A stretch of 50,906 bases of DNA from Candidatus Kryptoniota bacterium (GTDB taxonomy: Bacteria > Bacteroidota > Ignavibacteria > Kryptoniales > JAKASW01): the NCBI GenBank assembly GCA_024641705.1, contig JAHECO010000027.1:1-50906 (forward strand), given 5' to 3'. Shown piece after piece: positions 8,530 through 17,877 of the stretch. Below the pieces are notes generated by a model. That model was not told where the DNA came from, did not search any database, and saw nothing but the letters and a program-made list of their open reading frames with translations. Made by a program: the position numbers and the translations under genes. How positions within the stretch are numbered: position 1 is the stretch's first letter; each line of letters starts with the position of its first letter.

Positions 8530-11500
8530 ATGACAGTTTTCTCCCGTCTCACCTTTGCCTTTTCACTTCTCATTCCTCTTTCCTTCGCCGCAGCTCAGAC
8601 AGGACAGACTACGAACGTCGACAGGCTCGTTTCCGCTTTCGATTCAATAGTAGCCACCGCTCACCTGGACAACTGGAAGTTCAGCCCTGATCTGAGCACG
8701 GCGGTGTTCGATGGAGATCCGGCCTCCGCGAGCTTCGACGATTCCGGTTGGAGGGAAGTCCGCCTGGGGAGGGGAATAGGCGTCGACTCGTGCTGGATAA
8801 GGAAAACGGTCGTGTTGCCGGATAGTCTTTTCGGCAAACCTGTCCGCGGGAAAATCAGCCTGTATGTCGCGCTTGACAACTACGGTTACATGTGGATCAA
8901 CGGCAGGGACGAGGGATATTTCCCCTTCGACAAGGAGTTTCCCCTGACGGACAGCGCGAGGCCGGGGATGAAATTTGTCGTCGCGATCAAAGCGGTTAAC
9001 GGCGGCGCGAATTTACATCTCCTGAATGCCGAGCTGCGCAGCGACGCGATCGGCGCGCTGCCGGACATGCTCCGTGATCTGTCGCTCAGCTTCCGCGTCG
9101 GGCAGAAGATCCTCGGCTTTGACACGTACCAGACAAACGCGCACGTAAGGGTCGATCCGCACATCGATAAATCTCACATGAACAGGGGAGAGAAAGCGGA
9201 CCTGAACAACCTGCTTCAGAGCCTCGCGACGAGAATAGACATAGGCGCCCTCCGGAGAGGCGATACGGAAAAATTTATGTCTTCGGTGAACCTAGTCCGC
9301 CCGCTTCTAAAGCCGATAAGCGATTTCGTGAAGCAGTACACGCTTTATTTCGTATCGAACGCCCACATAGACGCGGCGTGGCTCTGGAGATACATCGAGA
9401 CGATCGACGTCTGCGAGCGGACCTTCGGCTCGGTGCTGCACATGATGGATGTGCGGCCGGACATGACGTATGCCCAGAGTGCCGCCGCATACTACGACTG
9501 GATGCAAAAATATGACCCCGCCGTGTTCAACGGCATCAAGCAGCAGGTCAAGGAGGGCAGGTGGGAAGTGGTCGGAGGGATGTGGATAGAGCCCGACTGC
9601 AACATGCCGAGCGGCGAATCGTGGATGCACCAGCTCCTGTACTCCCAGAATTATTTCCGGAAGAACCTTGGCGTCGAAGCCAAGATCGGTTGGAACCCTG
9701 ATTCGTTCGGCTATACGTGGAACATGCCCGAGTTCTACCTCAATGCGGGGATCGATGCCTTCATCACGCAGAAGATCGGATGGAACGACACGGATGTATT
9801 CCCATATCGGGTATTCTGGTGGGAGTCGCCGGATGGTTCCCGCATCCTCAGTTATTTCCCGTTCGACTATGTGAACCAGGTGACTAATCCGTATCGCCTC
9901 ACGGACTGGATGAGGCAGTTTGAAGCCAATACAGGGTTCACGAAGATGATAGTTCTCTTCGGGGTCGGAGACCACGGCGGCGGGCCCTCGCTCGAGATGA
10001 TGAAGAGAATCGATCATCTGAAGACTCTTGATATCTATCCGAAGGTCGAGTTCGGCACCGTTGCCAACTACATAGGCTGGCTGAAAAGTCAGGACCTGAT
10101 GAAGCTCCCTGTCTGGGACAGCGAGTTGTATCTTGAGTACCACCGCGGCACGCTGACGACGCAGTCGGAGACCAAGAAGGCGAACAGGCAATCCGAAGAA
10201 CTCCTCACAAATGCGGAGAAGTTCTCAACCATCGCTACAATGTACGGGAGGAATTACGACAACTCCGCCCTCGAAAGCGCCTGGCGCGAAGTGATGTTCA
10301 ATCAGTTCCACGACATCCTCCCCGGATCGGGAATCCGCGAAAACTACATTGATGCGGCAAAAAGATACAAGGTCGCGAAGGAGCTTGGGGCCCACGAACT
10401 TGACGGCGCATTTTCGCAGATCATCGGACGCGTAAATACTTCCGGCGTGAAGGGACAGCCAGTGATCGTCTTCAACCCGTTGTCGTGGGAGCGCACCGAT
10501 GTCGTGAAAGTCAGGCTCCCGGACAACAGCAGGGGCGAGTTCTCTGTCTACGACCCTGGCGGAAGGGAAGTCCCTTCGCAAATAGTCAGGAAAGGTGTTC
10601 TCTCCCGCGAGCTGTTGTTCGTGGCATCGGGTGTCCCGTCACTGGGGTACAAGGTCTACGATATGAGGCCCGGCAAGCCGCGTGCAGGATCAGGAGGTCT
10701 GCAGGTCACCGACACGACACTGGAAAACGAGTTCTACAAGGTTACGGTGGATCCCGATTCCGGCTGGGTAAAGCGCATCTACGACAAGCGGAGCGGCAGG
10801 GAGGTGCTCACAGGTTACGGTAACAGGCTGCAGGTACTTGAAGACGAGCCGAAACAATGGGACGCCTGGAACATTGGGTTGACGGGAGTGGAATTCCCGA
10901 CGAAGTTCAGGAAGATCGAGGTTGCGGAGAACGGGCCGGTCCGCGTCGTGTTGCGAGTATACAGCGATCTCAGAAAACCCGGACATATTGGGGAATTCCC
11001 GACAGACGATTTCCCGACATCCTTCTTTACGCAGGACATTATTCTGTACAGCGGCATCGATCGCATCGATTTCAAAACGAACGTCGACTGGTGGGAGACA
11101 CACACCATGCTCAAGGTCGCGTTCCCGGTGAACGTTCAGGATACCCTGGCGACCTACGAAATCCCGTACGGTACAATAGTCCGCGCGACGGTTCCTTCGA
11201 ACAGCTGGGAAAGGGCGAAGTGGGAAGTGCCCGCGGAAAGATGGGCGGACATGTCGCACGACGGCTGCGGGGTCAGCCTGATCAACAATTCCAAGTACGG
11301 CTACGACATCAAGGGAAGCGTGATGAGATTGTCTCTGCTCAGGTCACCGGTCTGGCCCGATCCGACTGCCGACCGCGGCGAGCATCATATCGAGTACTCC
11401 ATTTACCCGCATGCCGGATCTTGGAAGTCCGGCGGGACAGAACAAGAGGGCTATGATTTCAATTACCCCCTGATCGCGCGAATCGGGACGAGGCACGGGG

Positions 11501-11778
11501 GAAGTCTGCCGCTGAGTCGCTCATTCTTTAAGCTCTCTCCTTCGAATCTCGTGCTGACGATCGCAAAGCAGGCTGAGAACTCCAGGGCGTGGGTGATCGG
11601 GTGGTACGATGCCTCCGGGAAAGACTCGCGCGCCGACCTGACGCTCCCGCGCACGCCGAGGAGGGTGGTCGAATCGAACTTCCTCGAAGAAGACGGCAGG
11701 CCTATCCCGTTCAAAGGGAACCATATCATCGTGAATACAAAAAAGAATTCGATAAAGACTGTAAAGGTTTACTTTTGA
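8530..11778 (+). CDS. Exported GH38 alpha-mannosidase
   Basis: A 1082-residue glycoside hydrolase family 38 enzyme. I choose ATG 8530 because GGAG (8520-8523) sits 6 bases upstream and because the protein then begins directly with a signal peptide (MTVFSRLTF to FAAAQ); a longer frame opens at TTG 8425. An N-terminal beta-sandwich (~60-200) precedes the catalytic domain: zinc ligands in NAHIDAAWLW (His279, Asp281), nucleophile Asp391 in NPDSFGYTWNMPE, GVGDHGGGPS near 480, and zinc ligand His594 in QFHDILPGSG. The alpha-mannosidase middle and C-terminal beta domains follow. Being exported, it probably trims mannose from external glycans rather than acting in cytosolic turnover. It stands alone, with no sugar transporter beside it and a hairpin right after the stop. 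Confidence 0.93.
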   Translation: MTVFSRLTFAFSLLIPLSFAAAQTGQTTNVDRLVSAFDSIVATAHLDNWKFSPDLSTAVFDGDPASASFDDSGWREVRLGRGIGVDSCWIRKTVVLPDSLFGKPVRGKISLYVALDNYGYMWINGRDEGYFPFDKEFPLTDSARPGMKFVVAIKAVNGGANLHLLNAELRSDAIGALPDMLRDLSLSFRVGQKILGFDTYQTNAHVRVDPHIDKSHMNRGEKADLNNLLQSLATRIDIGALRRGDTEKFMSSVNLVRPLLKPISDFVKQYTLYFVSNAHIDAAWLWRYIETIDVCERTFGSVLHMMDVRPDMTYAQSAAAYYDWMQKYDPAVFNGIKQQVKEGRWEVVGGMWIEPDCNMPSGESWMHQLLYSQNYFRKNLGVEAKIGWNPDSFGYTWNMPEFYLNAGIDAFITQKIGWNDTDVFPYRVFWWESPDGSRILSYFPFDYVNQVTNPYRLTDWMRQFEANTGFTKMIVLFGVGDHGGGPSLEMMKRIDHLKTLDIYPKVEFGTVANYIGWLKSQDLMKLPVWDSELYLEYHRGTLTTQSETKKANRQSEELLTNAEKFSTIATMYGRNYDNSALESAWREVMFNQFHDILPGSGIRENYIDAAKRYKVAKELGAHELDGAFSQIIGRVNTSGVKGQPVIVFNPLSWERTDVVKVRLPDNSRGEFSVYDPGGREVPSQIVRKGVLSRELLFVASGVPSLGYKVYDMRPGKPRAGSGGLQVTDTTLENEFYKVTVDPDSGWVKRIYDKRSGREVLTGYGNRLQVLEDEPKQWDAWNIGLTGVEFPTKFRKIEVAENGPVRVVLRVYSDLRKPGHIGEFPTDDFPTSFFTQDIILYSGIDRIDFKTNVDWWETHTMLKVAFPVNVQDTLATYEIPYGTIVRATVPSNSWERAKWEVPAERWADMSHDGCGVSLINNSKYGYDIKGSVMRLSLLRSPVWPDPTADRGEHHIEYSIYPHAGSWKSGGTEQEGYDFNYPLIARIGTRHGGSLPLSRSFFKLSPSNLVLTIAKQAENSRAWVIGWYDASGKDSRADLTLPRTPRRVVESNFLEEDGRPIPFKGNHIIVNTKKNSIKTVKVYF

Positions 11779-11779
11779 T

Positions 11780-11796
11780 CCGGGATTGAATCCCGG
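11780..11796 (+). terminator. Short hairpin after the GH38 gene
   Basis: CCGGGAT and ATCCCGG face each other around TGA, beginning two bases after the mannosidase stop. There is no U-run, so it may be an RNA 3'-end stabiliser or a weak terminator rather than a classical intrinsic one. Confidence 0.4.
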
Positions 11797-11919
11797 TTAG
11801 TGTGCGGTATGTGGAGCGAGTTCCTGAATTTCCGCGCCGGCTGAGAAGCGACCCGGCCGGTCGTTCATTTTCCAGATAGAATACATAGAGGCGAAAACAA
11901 GTAGGAAGGAATTCCTGTC

Positions 11920-13635
11920 ATGAGAAAAGACATTCCCTTACACGACGTGCCTCATATCGATTCTATCCAGGCTATGCTCCTCGGATCGGCACGCAGATAT
12001 CAGAACAAGCTGGCGCTCGAGGATCTGAACGCAACACCCATTTCCAGAGTGACCTACGGCGAACTCCTGGAGAACGTCCTCCGGTTCGGTGCGGCGTTGA
12101 AGAAACTCGGCATTAAGGAACGCGACCACGTCGCGGTCATGGCTGAGAACAGGGTTCAGTGGGCGATCAGCTATCTGACCGCGATGACGTTCGATTTCGT
12201 CGTCGTACCGGTCGACAAGAATCTCGGGGTGAATGAGGTCTTGAACATTCTCCATGAGTCGGACGCCACGTCCATAGTATTTTCGGAGACATACGAGCCG
12301 ATTTTCCGTGAGAAGAGGAGTACGCTCAAACATGTCAAACACTACATAAGCATGGATCTGCGCAGGGAAGCGGACGGGTTTCATTCCATGGTGGACCTCA
12401 TAAACAAGACCCCCGCAGCCGATCAGGCAAAGCTCCCTGTCATAAACCCCGATGAGATGGCGGTCATCATTTTTACTTCGGGGACTCTGGGAAGAGCCAA
12501 AGGAGTCATGTTGAGCCAGAGGAACCTCGCGTCGAACCTGGTGGATATGGTGGGCTACTTCGGGATCTTTCCCGAAGACAGGTTCTTATCCGTCCTTCCG
12601 ATCCACCACACGTATGAATGCACTTGCGGCATGCTCTGTCCGCTTTACGGCGGCTCGTCGGTCTCCTACGCGCGCTCCCTCAAGACGGTGGTCGAGGACA
12701 TGCAGACCGCAAAACCGACAATCCTGCTGGCAGTGCCTCTTCTTTACGACAAAATGTTCAAGGCGATATACCGCGGGATAAAGGAAAAGAAACTTGTGGC
12801 GCCGATAATAAGACCGATGATAAAGGCGACGGACGTGCTCTCGAAGATCGGATGGAAGAACTCGAAGAAGGCCGTCTTCGGCGAGATCCATCACAAGTTC
12901 GGCGGCTCAATCAGGTGCTTCATAGCCGGAGGAGCCGCCCCCGACCCGCTCGTTGCGAAAGGACTCCGCGAGTTCGGGTTCGGCTTCGTCCAGGGATACG
13001 GCCTGACCGAGACGTCGCCGATCCTGACGCTGAACCGGTTACAGGACTTCAAGGACAATTCAGCCGGGACGCCGCTTCCTCACGTGCAGGTCAGAATCGC
13101 GAACGCCGACGCGAAAGGCGTGGGCGAGGTTTACGCCAAAGGTCCGAACGTCATGTTGGGATATTACAAGAACGAGAATGCGACGCGGGAGACTTTCGAC
13201 GGGGAATGGTTCAGGACCGGCGACGTTGGATTCATAGACGAGGACGAATTCCTCCACATCAGCGGACGGAAGAAGAACGTCATCATCTCGAAGGGTGGCG
13301 AGAACGTCTTTCCGGAAGAGATCGAAGATGCTCTCAACAGGAGCCCCTTCGTAATGGAAAGCATGGTCTATGGTGAGAAGCACGAGAAAGAGGGGGAAAT
13401 AATCGCCGCACAGATCGTCGTCGACGCAGAGGCATTCATCGAGCTCTCGGAATCGAAAGGAGTTCCGATCACCCCTGAACTGCTCAACGAGGTGATAGAC
13501 GGCGAGGTGAGAAGAGTCAATCGCGAGCTACAGACGTACAAACAGGTCAAGAAATTCATCGTCCGCGACGAGGAGTTTCAAAAAACGACCACACAGAAGA
13601 TCAAAAGATTCACGGTGCAGACGGAAGGCAGCTGA
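11920..13635 (+). CDS. Long-chain acyl-CoA synthetase (AMP-dependent ligase)
   Basis: A 571-residue member of the ANL adenylating family, closest in layout to long-chain fatty-acid CoA ligases (COG1022 type). Start ATG 11920 has AGGAAGGA 9 bases upstream. Motifs in order: the P-loop as FTSGTLGRAKGV (186-195 core), PIHHTYE (~226), GYGLTETSP (~362), the W-F-RTGD block (~425) and the hinge GRKKNVIISKGGENVFPEEIE (~450). It activates a carboxylic acid with ATP to an acyl-adenylate and then an acyl-CoA. The P-loop deviates from the usual TSGTTGxPKG. The C-terminal catalytic Lys should be in QKTTTQKIKRF. It is monocistronic. Confidence 0.88.
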   Translation: MRKDIPLHDVPHIDSIQAMLLGSARRYQNKLALEDLNATPISRVTYGELLENVLRFGAALKKLGIKERDHVAVMAENRVQWAISYLTAMTFDFVVVPVDKNLGVNEVLNILHESDATSIVFSETYEPIFREKRSTLKHVKHYISMDLRREADGFHSMVDLINKTPAADQAKLPVINPDEMAVIIFTSGTLGRAKGVMLSQRNLASNLVDMVGYFGIFPEDRFLSVLPIHHTYECTCGMLCPLYGGSSVSYARSLKTVVEDMQTAKPTILLAVPLLYDKMFKAIYRGIKEKKLVAPIIRPMIKATDVLSKIGWKNSKKAVFGEIHHKFGGSIRCFIAGGAAPDPLVAKGLREFGFGFVQGYGLTETSPILTLNRLQDFKDNSAGTPLPHVQVRIANADAKGVGEVYAKGPNVMLGYYKNENATRETFDGEWFRTGDVGFIDEDEFLHISGRKKNVIISKGGENVFPEEIEDALNRSPFVMESMVYGEKHEKEGEIIAAQIVVDAEAFIELSESKGVPITPELLNEVIDGEVRRVNRELQTYKQVKKFIVRDEEFQKTTTQKIKRFTVQTEGS

Positions 13636-13904
13636 AAAAAGAATTCGCTTTAGTCGGACGCGTGAAGTGGAACAGGTCCATGACCTGCAGTGAAACAATT
13701 ATCGGCGATTGACTTTTTCACGTGTTGAATCGGCACTACGCGAACTAAGGCGTCCTCCTTGACGTTAACTATATATATGAGCCGACTCGACTGCCACGGC
13801 CAGGTTTGATGAGAGCTGCGGCAGCGAAGTCGGGGCTTCTGCCATCATCATGAAGATAGCTGACAAGCCTTGTCCCTGAGATTCAAATCAATTCTGGAGA
13901 AATG

Positions 13905-15005
13905 ATGAAAGCCATATCAATAAGGCCCGGTACAACATCCATTCAACTTGTCGAACGCCCTCAGCCAAATATCGGTGCACCCGACGAAGTCAAGGTAAAA
14001 ATAATTCGTGTCGGGATATGCGGGACCGACCGCGAAGAGGCGGCCGGCGGAAGGTCAATGGCGCCGAAAGGAAGCGCGGACTTGGTGTTAGGACATGAGA
14101 TGTTCGGGAAAGTAGTAGAGGTCGGCAAGTCGGTTACCAGAGTGAAGCCGGGCGACTATGTGGTGTTTACGGTGCGCCGCGGCTGCGGCAAGTGCCTCCC
14201 CTGCCTGATGAACCGCTCGGACATGTGCCTTACAGGTGAGTATCACGAACGTGGTATCTGGGGCCTGGACGGGTACCAGACCGAGTTTGTTGTCGACAAG
14301 GAGCAGTACGCCGTGCATGTCCCGGCCGAGCTCGAACCGGTGGCGGTTCTGACGGAACCGACATCTGTAGTGGAAAAGGCGATCGACGAGGCCGTGAGGA
14401 TACAGACATCGCGTCTCCCGGACTCGGGCTCGACCCCCGATTGGCTCTACGGCAAAAAGTGTCTGGTCGCGGGGCTTGGTCCGATCGGTCTTCTTGCTTC
14501 CACAGCGCTGCAGCTCCGCGGCGCAGACGTCTATGGTCTGGACATCGTAGACGAGAACAGCGTGCGCCCGCAGTGGCTCGAGAAAATCGGCGGGAAGTAC
14601 ATAGACGGGAGAAAGGTGCCGCCGCAGAAGGTCGCGGATGCCGTGGCTCCCATGGATCTCGTGTTCGATGCGACAGGCGTCGCACCAGTGGAGTTCAATC
14701 TGCTTGAGGCCCTGGGTCTCAACGGCGTTTACGTCCTGACAGGTGTCCCCGGCGGAGACAGGGCGCTGCAGGTGGATGGAGCGGATCTTATACGCCGCCT
14801 GGTCCTGAAGAACCAGGTTATGGTCGGAAGCGTGAATGCAGCGAGAGACCACTTTCAGCTCGCTGTGGACGACCTCGCCCATGCCAGGCTTCTGTGGGGA
14901 AACCATTTGAACAAGCTCATCACTAACAGGCACCGCTTCGACGACTTCGCTTCCGCCTTCCAGCATCATGGCGCGGACGAAATCAAGGCGGTGATAGAAT
15001 GGTGA
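13905..15005 (+). CDS. Glucose 1-dehydrogenase-like zinc alcohol dehydrogenase
   Basis: A 366-residue medium-chain zinc dehydrogenase. Two ATG codons are adjacent (13902, 13905); the second is 5 bases from GGAG at 13896 and is preferred. Catalytic zinc ligands are Cys39 (GICGTDRE) and His64-Glu65 (GHE). A structural zinc lobe is present with Cys94, 97, 100 and 108. The Rossmann motif GLGPIGLLA is near 188. The N-terminal GICGTDRE, the RRGCGKC lobe and overall organisation resemble archaeal glucose 1-dehydrogenases (Sulfolobus, Haloferax), which oxidise aldoses with NAD(P)+ in non-phosphorylative sugar catabolism. The exact substrate is uncertain, because related enzymes act on other sugars. 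Confidence 0.85.
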   Translation: MKAISIRPGTTSIQLVERPQPNIGAPDEVKVKIIRVGICGTDREEAAGGRSMAPKGSADLVLGHEMFGKVVEVGKSVTRVKPGDYVVFTVRRGCGKCLPCLMNRSDMCLTGEYHERGIWGLDGYQTEFVVDKEQYAVHVPAELEPVAVLTEPTSVVEKAIDEAVRIQTSRLPDSGSTPDWLYGKKCLVAGLGPIGLLASTALQLRGADVYGLDIVDENSVRPQWLEKIGGKYIDGRKVPPQKVADAVAPMDLVFDATGVAPVEFNLLEALGLNGVYVLTGVPGGDRALQVDGADLIRRLVLKNQVMVGSVNAARDHFQLAVDDLAHARLLWGNHLNKLITNRHRFDDFASAFQHHGADEIKAVIEW

Positions 15006-15159
15006 GATGACTTACTCAGTTTATAGGAACGTCTTTGTCCTTGAGTGAATCAGTGTATTGGGACGGATATGAATCCAAGCCCCAGGTTGGTAACATACGA
15101 GGGAGACTGACCGGATTCACGGAAATCGAGTCCAACTCGAGAGACAGCTCAGAAAGTTT

Positions 15160-15520
15160 ATAGCAAGCAAGAACCGGAACGGAAAACTCTTTTTGGTGGA
15201 TTAACGATTGGTTTAAATGGATTTCGTACGGATGAACTACTGCGACACCGTTTTTAATAGCAGGGATGGTTTACATCCCAAGAGCTTCTACTACTATCGG
15301 AGTCATATCTCTCGGAGCCACGGCGCTTTCGGTGCTGCTGGCGATAATCTGTAGCGTATACAGACTCGGTGAGCGAGCCAAGTTCGTTTTGAGCACAGGG
15401 GCTGAGGCACAAGCTTTCAATAACAGGTTGCTGTTAGTTGAGACCCAGATTGATCCAGCAGTAGTTGAAGAATTGAGGCAACTTCAGCTGAGAGCGCTTG
15501 ATGAACCCGAACCCATCTAG
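15160..15520 (+). pseudogene. Small membrane protein, apparent C-terminal remnant of a 2-TM family
   Basis: An open frame from ATG 15266 encodes 84 residues: one strong TM segment (~9-30) followed by YRLGERAKF and a polar helix. Read upstream in the same frame, the sequence stays protein-like (WWINDWFKWISYG, then TTATPFLIAG) but is broken by TGA at 15233 and TAG at 15161, so an originally longer protein seems to have decayed. The block after the TM, (I/V)(F/Y)R(F/L)(E/G)ER, is shared with the intact protein at 15,995, suggesting paralogues. It could instead be a genuine 84-residue protein starting at 15266. Function unknown. Confidence 0.4.
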
Positions 15521-15994
15521 TCTTCTAATGTGGAAACACAGAAAGCTCCTGCCATAAAGCATCTGCAGTTGTGTTTTTGGGGGAGCTTGAATTATACTTA
15601 CGGATGGGTTGGCCAGTTTGATTTGAATTATTTCTCTAGGGGGTTCGGAACCTTGAAAAAAATGACTGCGATGGAAGGTGTGCGCGGGAGATCATGTCGG
15701 ATCGGGAACACAAGACGACTTAACTGTGCGATTCGATTCGTAACGTGAAGCGAGCATGTCCTGTCAAGTATAGTGGATTGGTTAAGAGCAGGTGCATCGG
15801 CGCACATGTGAAAATGATGCAGTGCATTGAGCTCAGGAACTGCCTGGCGTCATTGAAAGGGATGCCCCCTGTTGGGATGCCGAGTTTCACTCATATGAAG
15901 AGTTGAGCATTTTGCAGTACACATGGCGTTATCTTGGGGCCAGCTGTATTTCAACTTCTGCTGGCCACCAAGCATCGCAAATACAAAGTGAAAG
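15521..15994. other. Intergenic region without recognisable gene
   Basis: 474 bases of visibly lower GC than the flanks. A 72-codon frame (GTG 15530 to 15748) has no recognisable protein features. I see no RNA gene or clear repeat. The stretch belongs to a lower-GC island running from about 15.0 to 16.8 kb. Confidence 0.35.
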
Positions 15995-16417
15995 ATGCTT
16001 GATAGAAAGGATACCGAAATGAAACCTCTCGTACCCCGCGATGTTCTGGAGGGGAAACTTCGTCACCATCATCGATGGTACTGGATCAACAGGCTGTTCA
16101 GAGACTATTCTCAGGCTATCAGCCTTGTCATTTCCATATCTATACCCACATGTCTTTTGCTCATTCCCTCGTTACCGCCGGATCATCAAAAATTCGTAAG
16201 CGATCTGCTGCTGATTATTACCTTGATCGGGCTGCTTCTTTCTCTTTCTCGCTCCATCTTTCGCTTCGAAGAAAGAACTCGCCACAACGGTAAGCTGTTG
16301 AAATACGTCCGGCATGTTGCACTAAATTATGACAACAACAAGCTGAGCGACGAAGATCTTATTAAAGAAATTGAGAAGATAGAGGAAGAAGAGGAGAAGG
16401 AATTAGAAATTGACTAG
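15995..16417 (+). CDS. Small two-TM protein, possibly SLATT-like
   Basis: 140 residues from ATG 15995 (an alternative ATG at 16019 has AAGG upstream). It has a basic, His/Trp-rich N-terminus (LRHHHRWYWINRLFRDY), TM1 at ~41-60, a short PPDHQ loop, TM2 at ~68-86, then IFRFEERTR and a charged coiled-coil tail ending in a Glu/Lys-rich stretch. This N-in, helical hairpin plus cytosolic helix is the layout of SLATT-type predicted membrane effectors of nucleotide-signalling defence systems, but I cannot confirm membership. It lies in a lower-GC island next to a decayed relative and is not in an operon with a nucleotidyltransferase or SLOG gene. Confidence 0.6.
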   Translation: MLDRKDTEMKPLVPRDVLEGKLRHHHRWYWINRLFRDYSQAISLVISISIPTCLLLIPSLPPDHQKFVSDLLLIITLIGLLLSLSRSIFRFEERTRHNGKLLKYVRHVALNYDNNKLSDEDLIKEIEKIEEEEEKELEID

Positions 16418-16818
16418 CCGGGATTAGTATTTTATGAACGGCCAATGGCTATAAAGAGTTCGCGAAATGTCAAAGCACCTTTAAAATGAGATATTAGAGA
16501 GAGCCGCCGTTGGGCGTCACATGTGTCACGGACCGAGGTGAAGCCTATGCCGGGACTTTTTTTGATATTAGCGATGCGGCGGGTCACCGAAGGCCAATTA
16601 TCCGCTGGTATCAGTGCTTGCAGGATCCTTTGTAACATAGAATCACACGGCGCCCTTTCGGCGATTAAGGACCCGCAATGCTCGCTGCGGGTGAGTAAAT
16701 AAAAGTGAGAATTCAGAAGCGGCGCTGTGTTTGAAAGATTAATTGAACTGTTCATAGATATCTGCGAGTTGATTAGCCTCCATATGGAAACAATGCTTCA
16801 GGGAAAGCGGGAGTAGCT
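16418..16818. other. Intergenic region, lower GC
   Basis: 401 bases between the two-TM protein and the methyltransferase. A 107-codon minus-strand frame (16755-16432) has unconvincing composition and no ribosome site. Nothing else is recognised apart from the GGGAG ribosome site at 16809-16813 that serves the methyltransferase. Confidence 0.35.
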
Positions 16819-17466
16819 GTGTTGAACTACCTGCAACGGATTGTCTACTGGTCTGACCGGAGACTGCCGTTCTTCAGACTTCTGGAGGAACGACGGGCAC
16901 GCTGGTTCTCGCAGAAGTTTCTGATCAAAGATTGGTTCCCTCCTGGCAGTCTGCTGGTGGACATTGGATCTGGCGTAGGCGACGTCACGAAGACCATCCA
17001 GTCGCGCTCTGGCGGGAGAGTTGTGGCTCTGGACAAGGAGGATTATAGGAGGGCGGGAAATAGGGATTTGCCTGCGAACGATTTCCTGTTAGCAGATGGT
17101 GAGTTTCTCCCCTTCAAATCGGAATCCTTCGATGGGGCTCTCCTCATCTGGGCACTGCATCATATGCAGGATCCACTAACTGTAATGGCGGAGACTGTGA
17201 GGGTGCTGAAGAGGGGAGGTGCACTCGTTGTAGTCGAGGATTTGATCGACGAGGACAGCAAGTTGAATCAAGTCCTTGTTCGAATTTACGACCAATTCAT
17301 TAATCTCGAGCTTCATCCTAGCCTGGAGCACAACCGTTCTCTGCATGGTTGGGACAGTATGATAAGGTCGAATTTCGGATTAAAAGCCACCGAAGTTAGG
17401 TCCCTTCCTGGAATCTGCGGGATTAGATTCTTGAGATTCGGGCTCCTTCGGTATGAAAAGGAGTAG
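16819..17466 (+). CDS. Class I SAM-dependent methyltransferase
   Basis: 215 residues from GTG 16819, with GGGAG 5 bases upstream. Motif I is VDIGSGVGD (47-55), the acidic end of strand 2 is in VVALDKED (~69-76), and motif IV-like SFDGALLIWALHHMQDP (~103-119) resembles the Methyltransf_11 family, where F-D-x-x-x and HH-M-x-D-P are common. Such enzymes methylate small molecules or lipids; nothing in the sequence identifies the acceptor. It is a lone gene at the edge of the lower-GC stretch, with 411 bases before the next gene. Confidence 0.8.
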   Translation: MLNYLQRIVYWSDRRLPFFRLLEERRARWFSQKFLIKDWFPPGSLLVDIGSGVGDVTKTIQSRSGGRVVALDKEDYRRAGNRDLPANDFLLADGEFLPFKSESFDGALLIWALHHMQDPLTVMAETVRVLKRGGALVVVEDLIDEDSKLNQVLVRIYDQFINLELHPSLEHNRSLHGWDSMIRSNFGLKATEVRSLPGICGIRFLRFGLLRYEKE

Positions 17467-17877
17467 GTGCCCATCTGCTGTGGGCCCCCGGTACGTGCCC
17501 TCACGTGCAAACCTGTCGGTTTCTCCTCCTCAAAAAATTGCGCAACTCATCAATGTGTGGTATTGCCGCGGCTGCAAGCATAGGTGCAACGCGGCTCTGT
17601 TTTCCGGATTCCTTCAAGCGGCACTGTGCAGCATGCGTGTCATTTGCATGTTTGCACCTTTCTGAAATTTGTGCATATCTTTCAGTTATGGCAGAGAGAT
17701 CCGCTCTGCCGGATCGAAAACGCGGTCTTCCCGGCGTTGGCCGGAAGTGAAACTCGCTTTTTCCCGCACTTCGCCGCTCGAGGTACTGTGTGATGTGCGT
17801 CGTCAGGCAGCGTGCCCGCCTGATGAACAGGTACCAGGACGAAGTGCTGTTGCCGCAAGAAACCTCAGGAGGAGAGC
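17467..17877. other. Intergenic region upstream of the hybrid kinase
   Basis: 411 bases. The clearest element is an inverted repeat at 17690-17710, GGCAGAG-N7-CTCTGCC, which could be an operator or leader hairpin for the kinase gene. Several frames of 65-80 codons overlap here but have Cys/His-rich, low-complexity translations that do not look like real proteins. A strong ribosome site AGGAGGAG is at 17867-17874. Confidence 0.4.

Noticed and set aside
15161-15235. Stop-codon recoding (readthrough of TAG 15161 and TGA 15233) to give a longer membrane protein
   Set aside because: No recoding signal such as a SECIS-like element is visible, and decay of a lower-GC accessory gene is simpler.
16432-16755. 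107-codon minus-strand frame between the two-TM protein and the methyltransferase
   Set aside because: No ribosome site, no recognisable fold and uneven composition; isolated in lower-GC DNA.
17505-17750. 81-codon Cys-rich frame upstream of the hybrid kinase
   Set aside because: Several overlapping frames are open in the same place, none has a ribosome site, and the region contains an inverted repeat typical of a regulatory leader.
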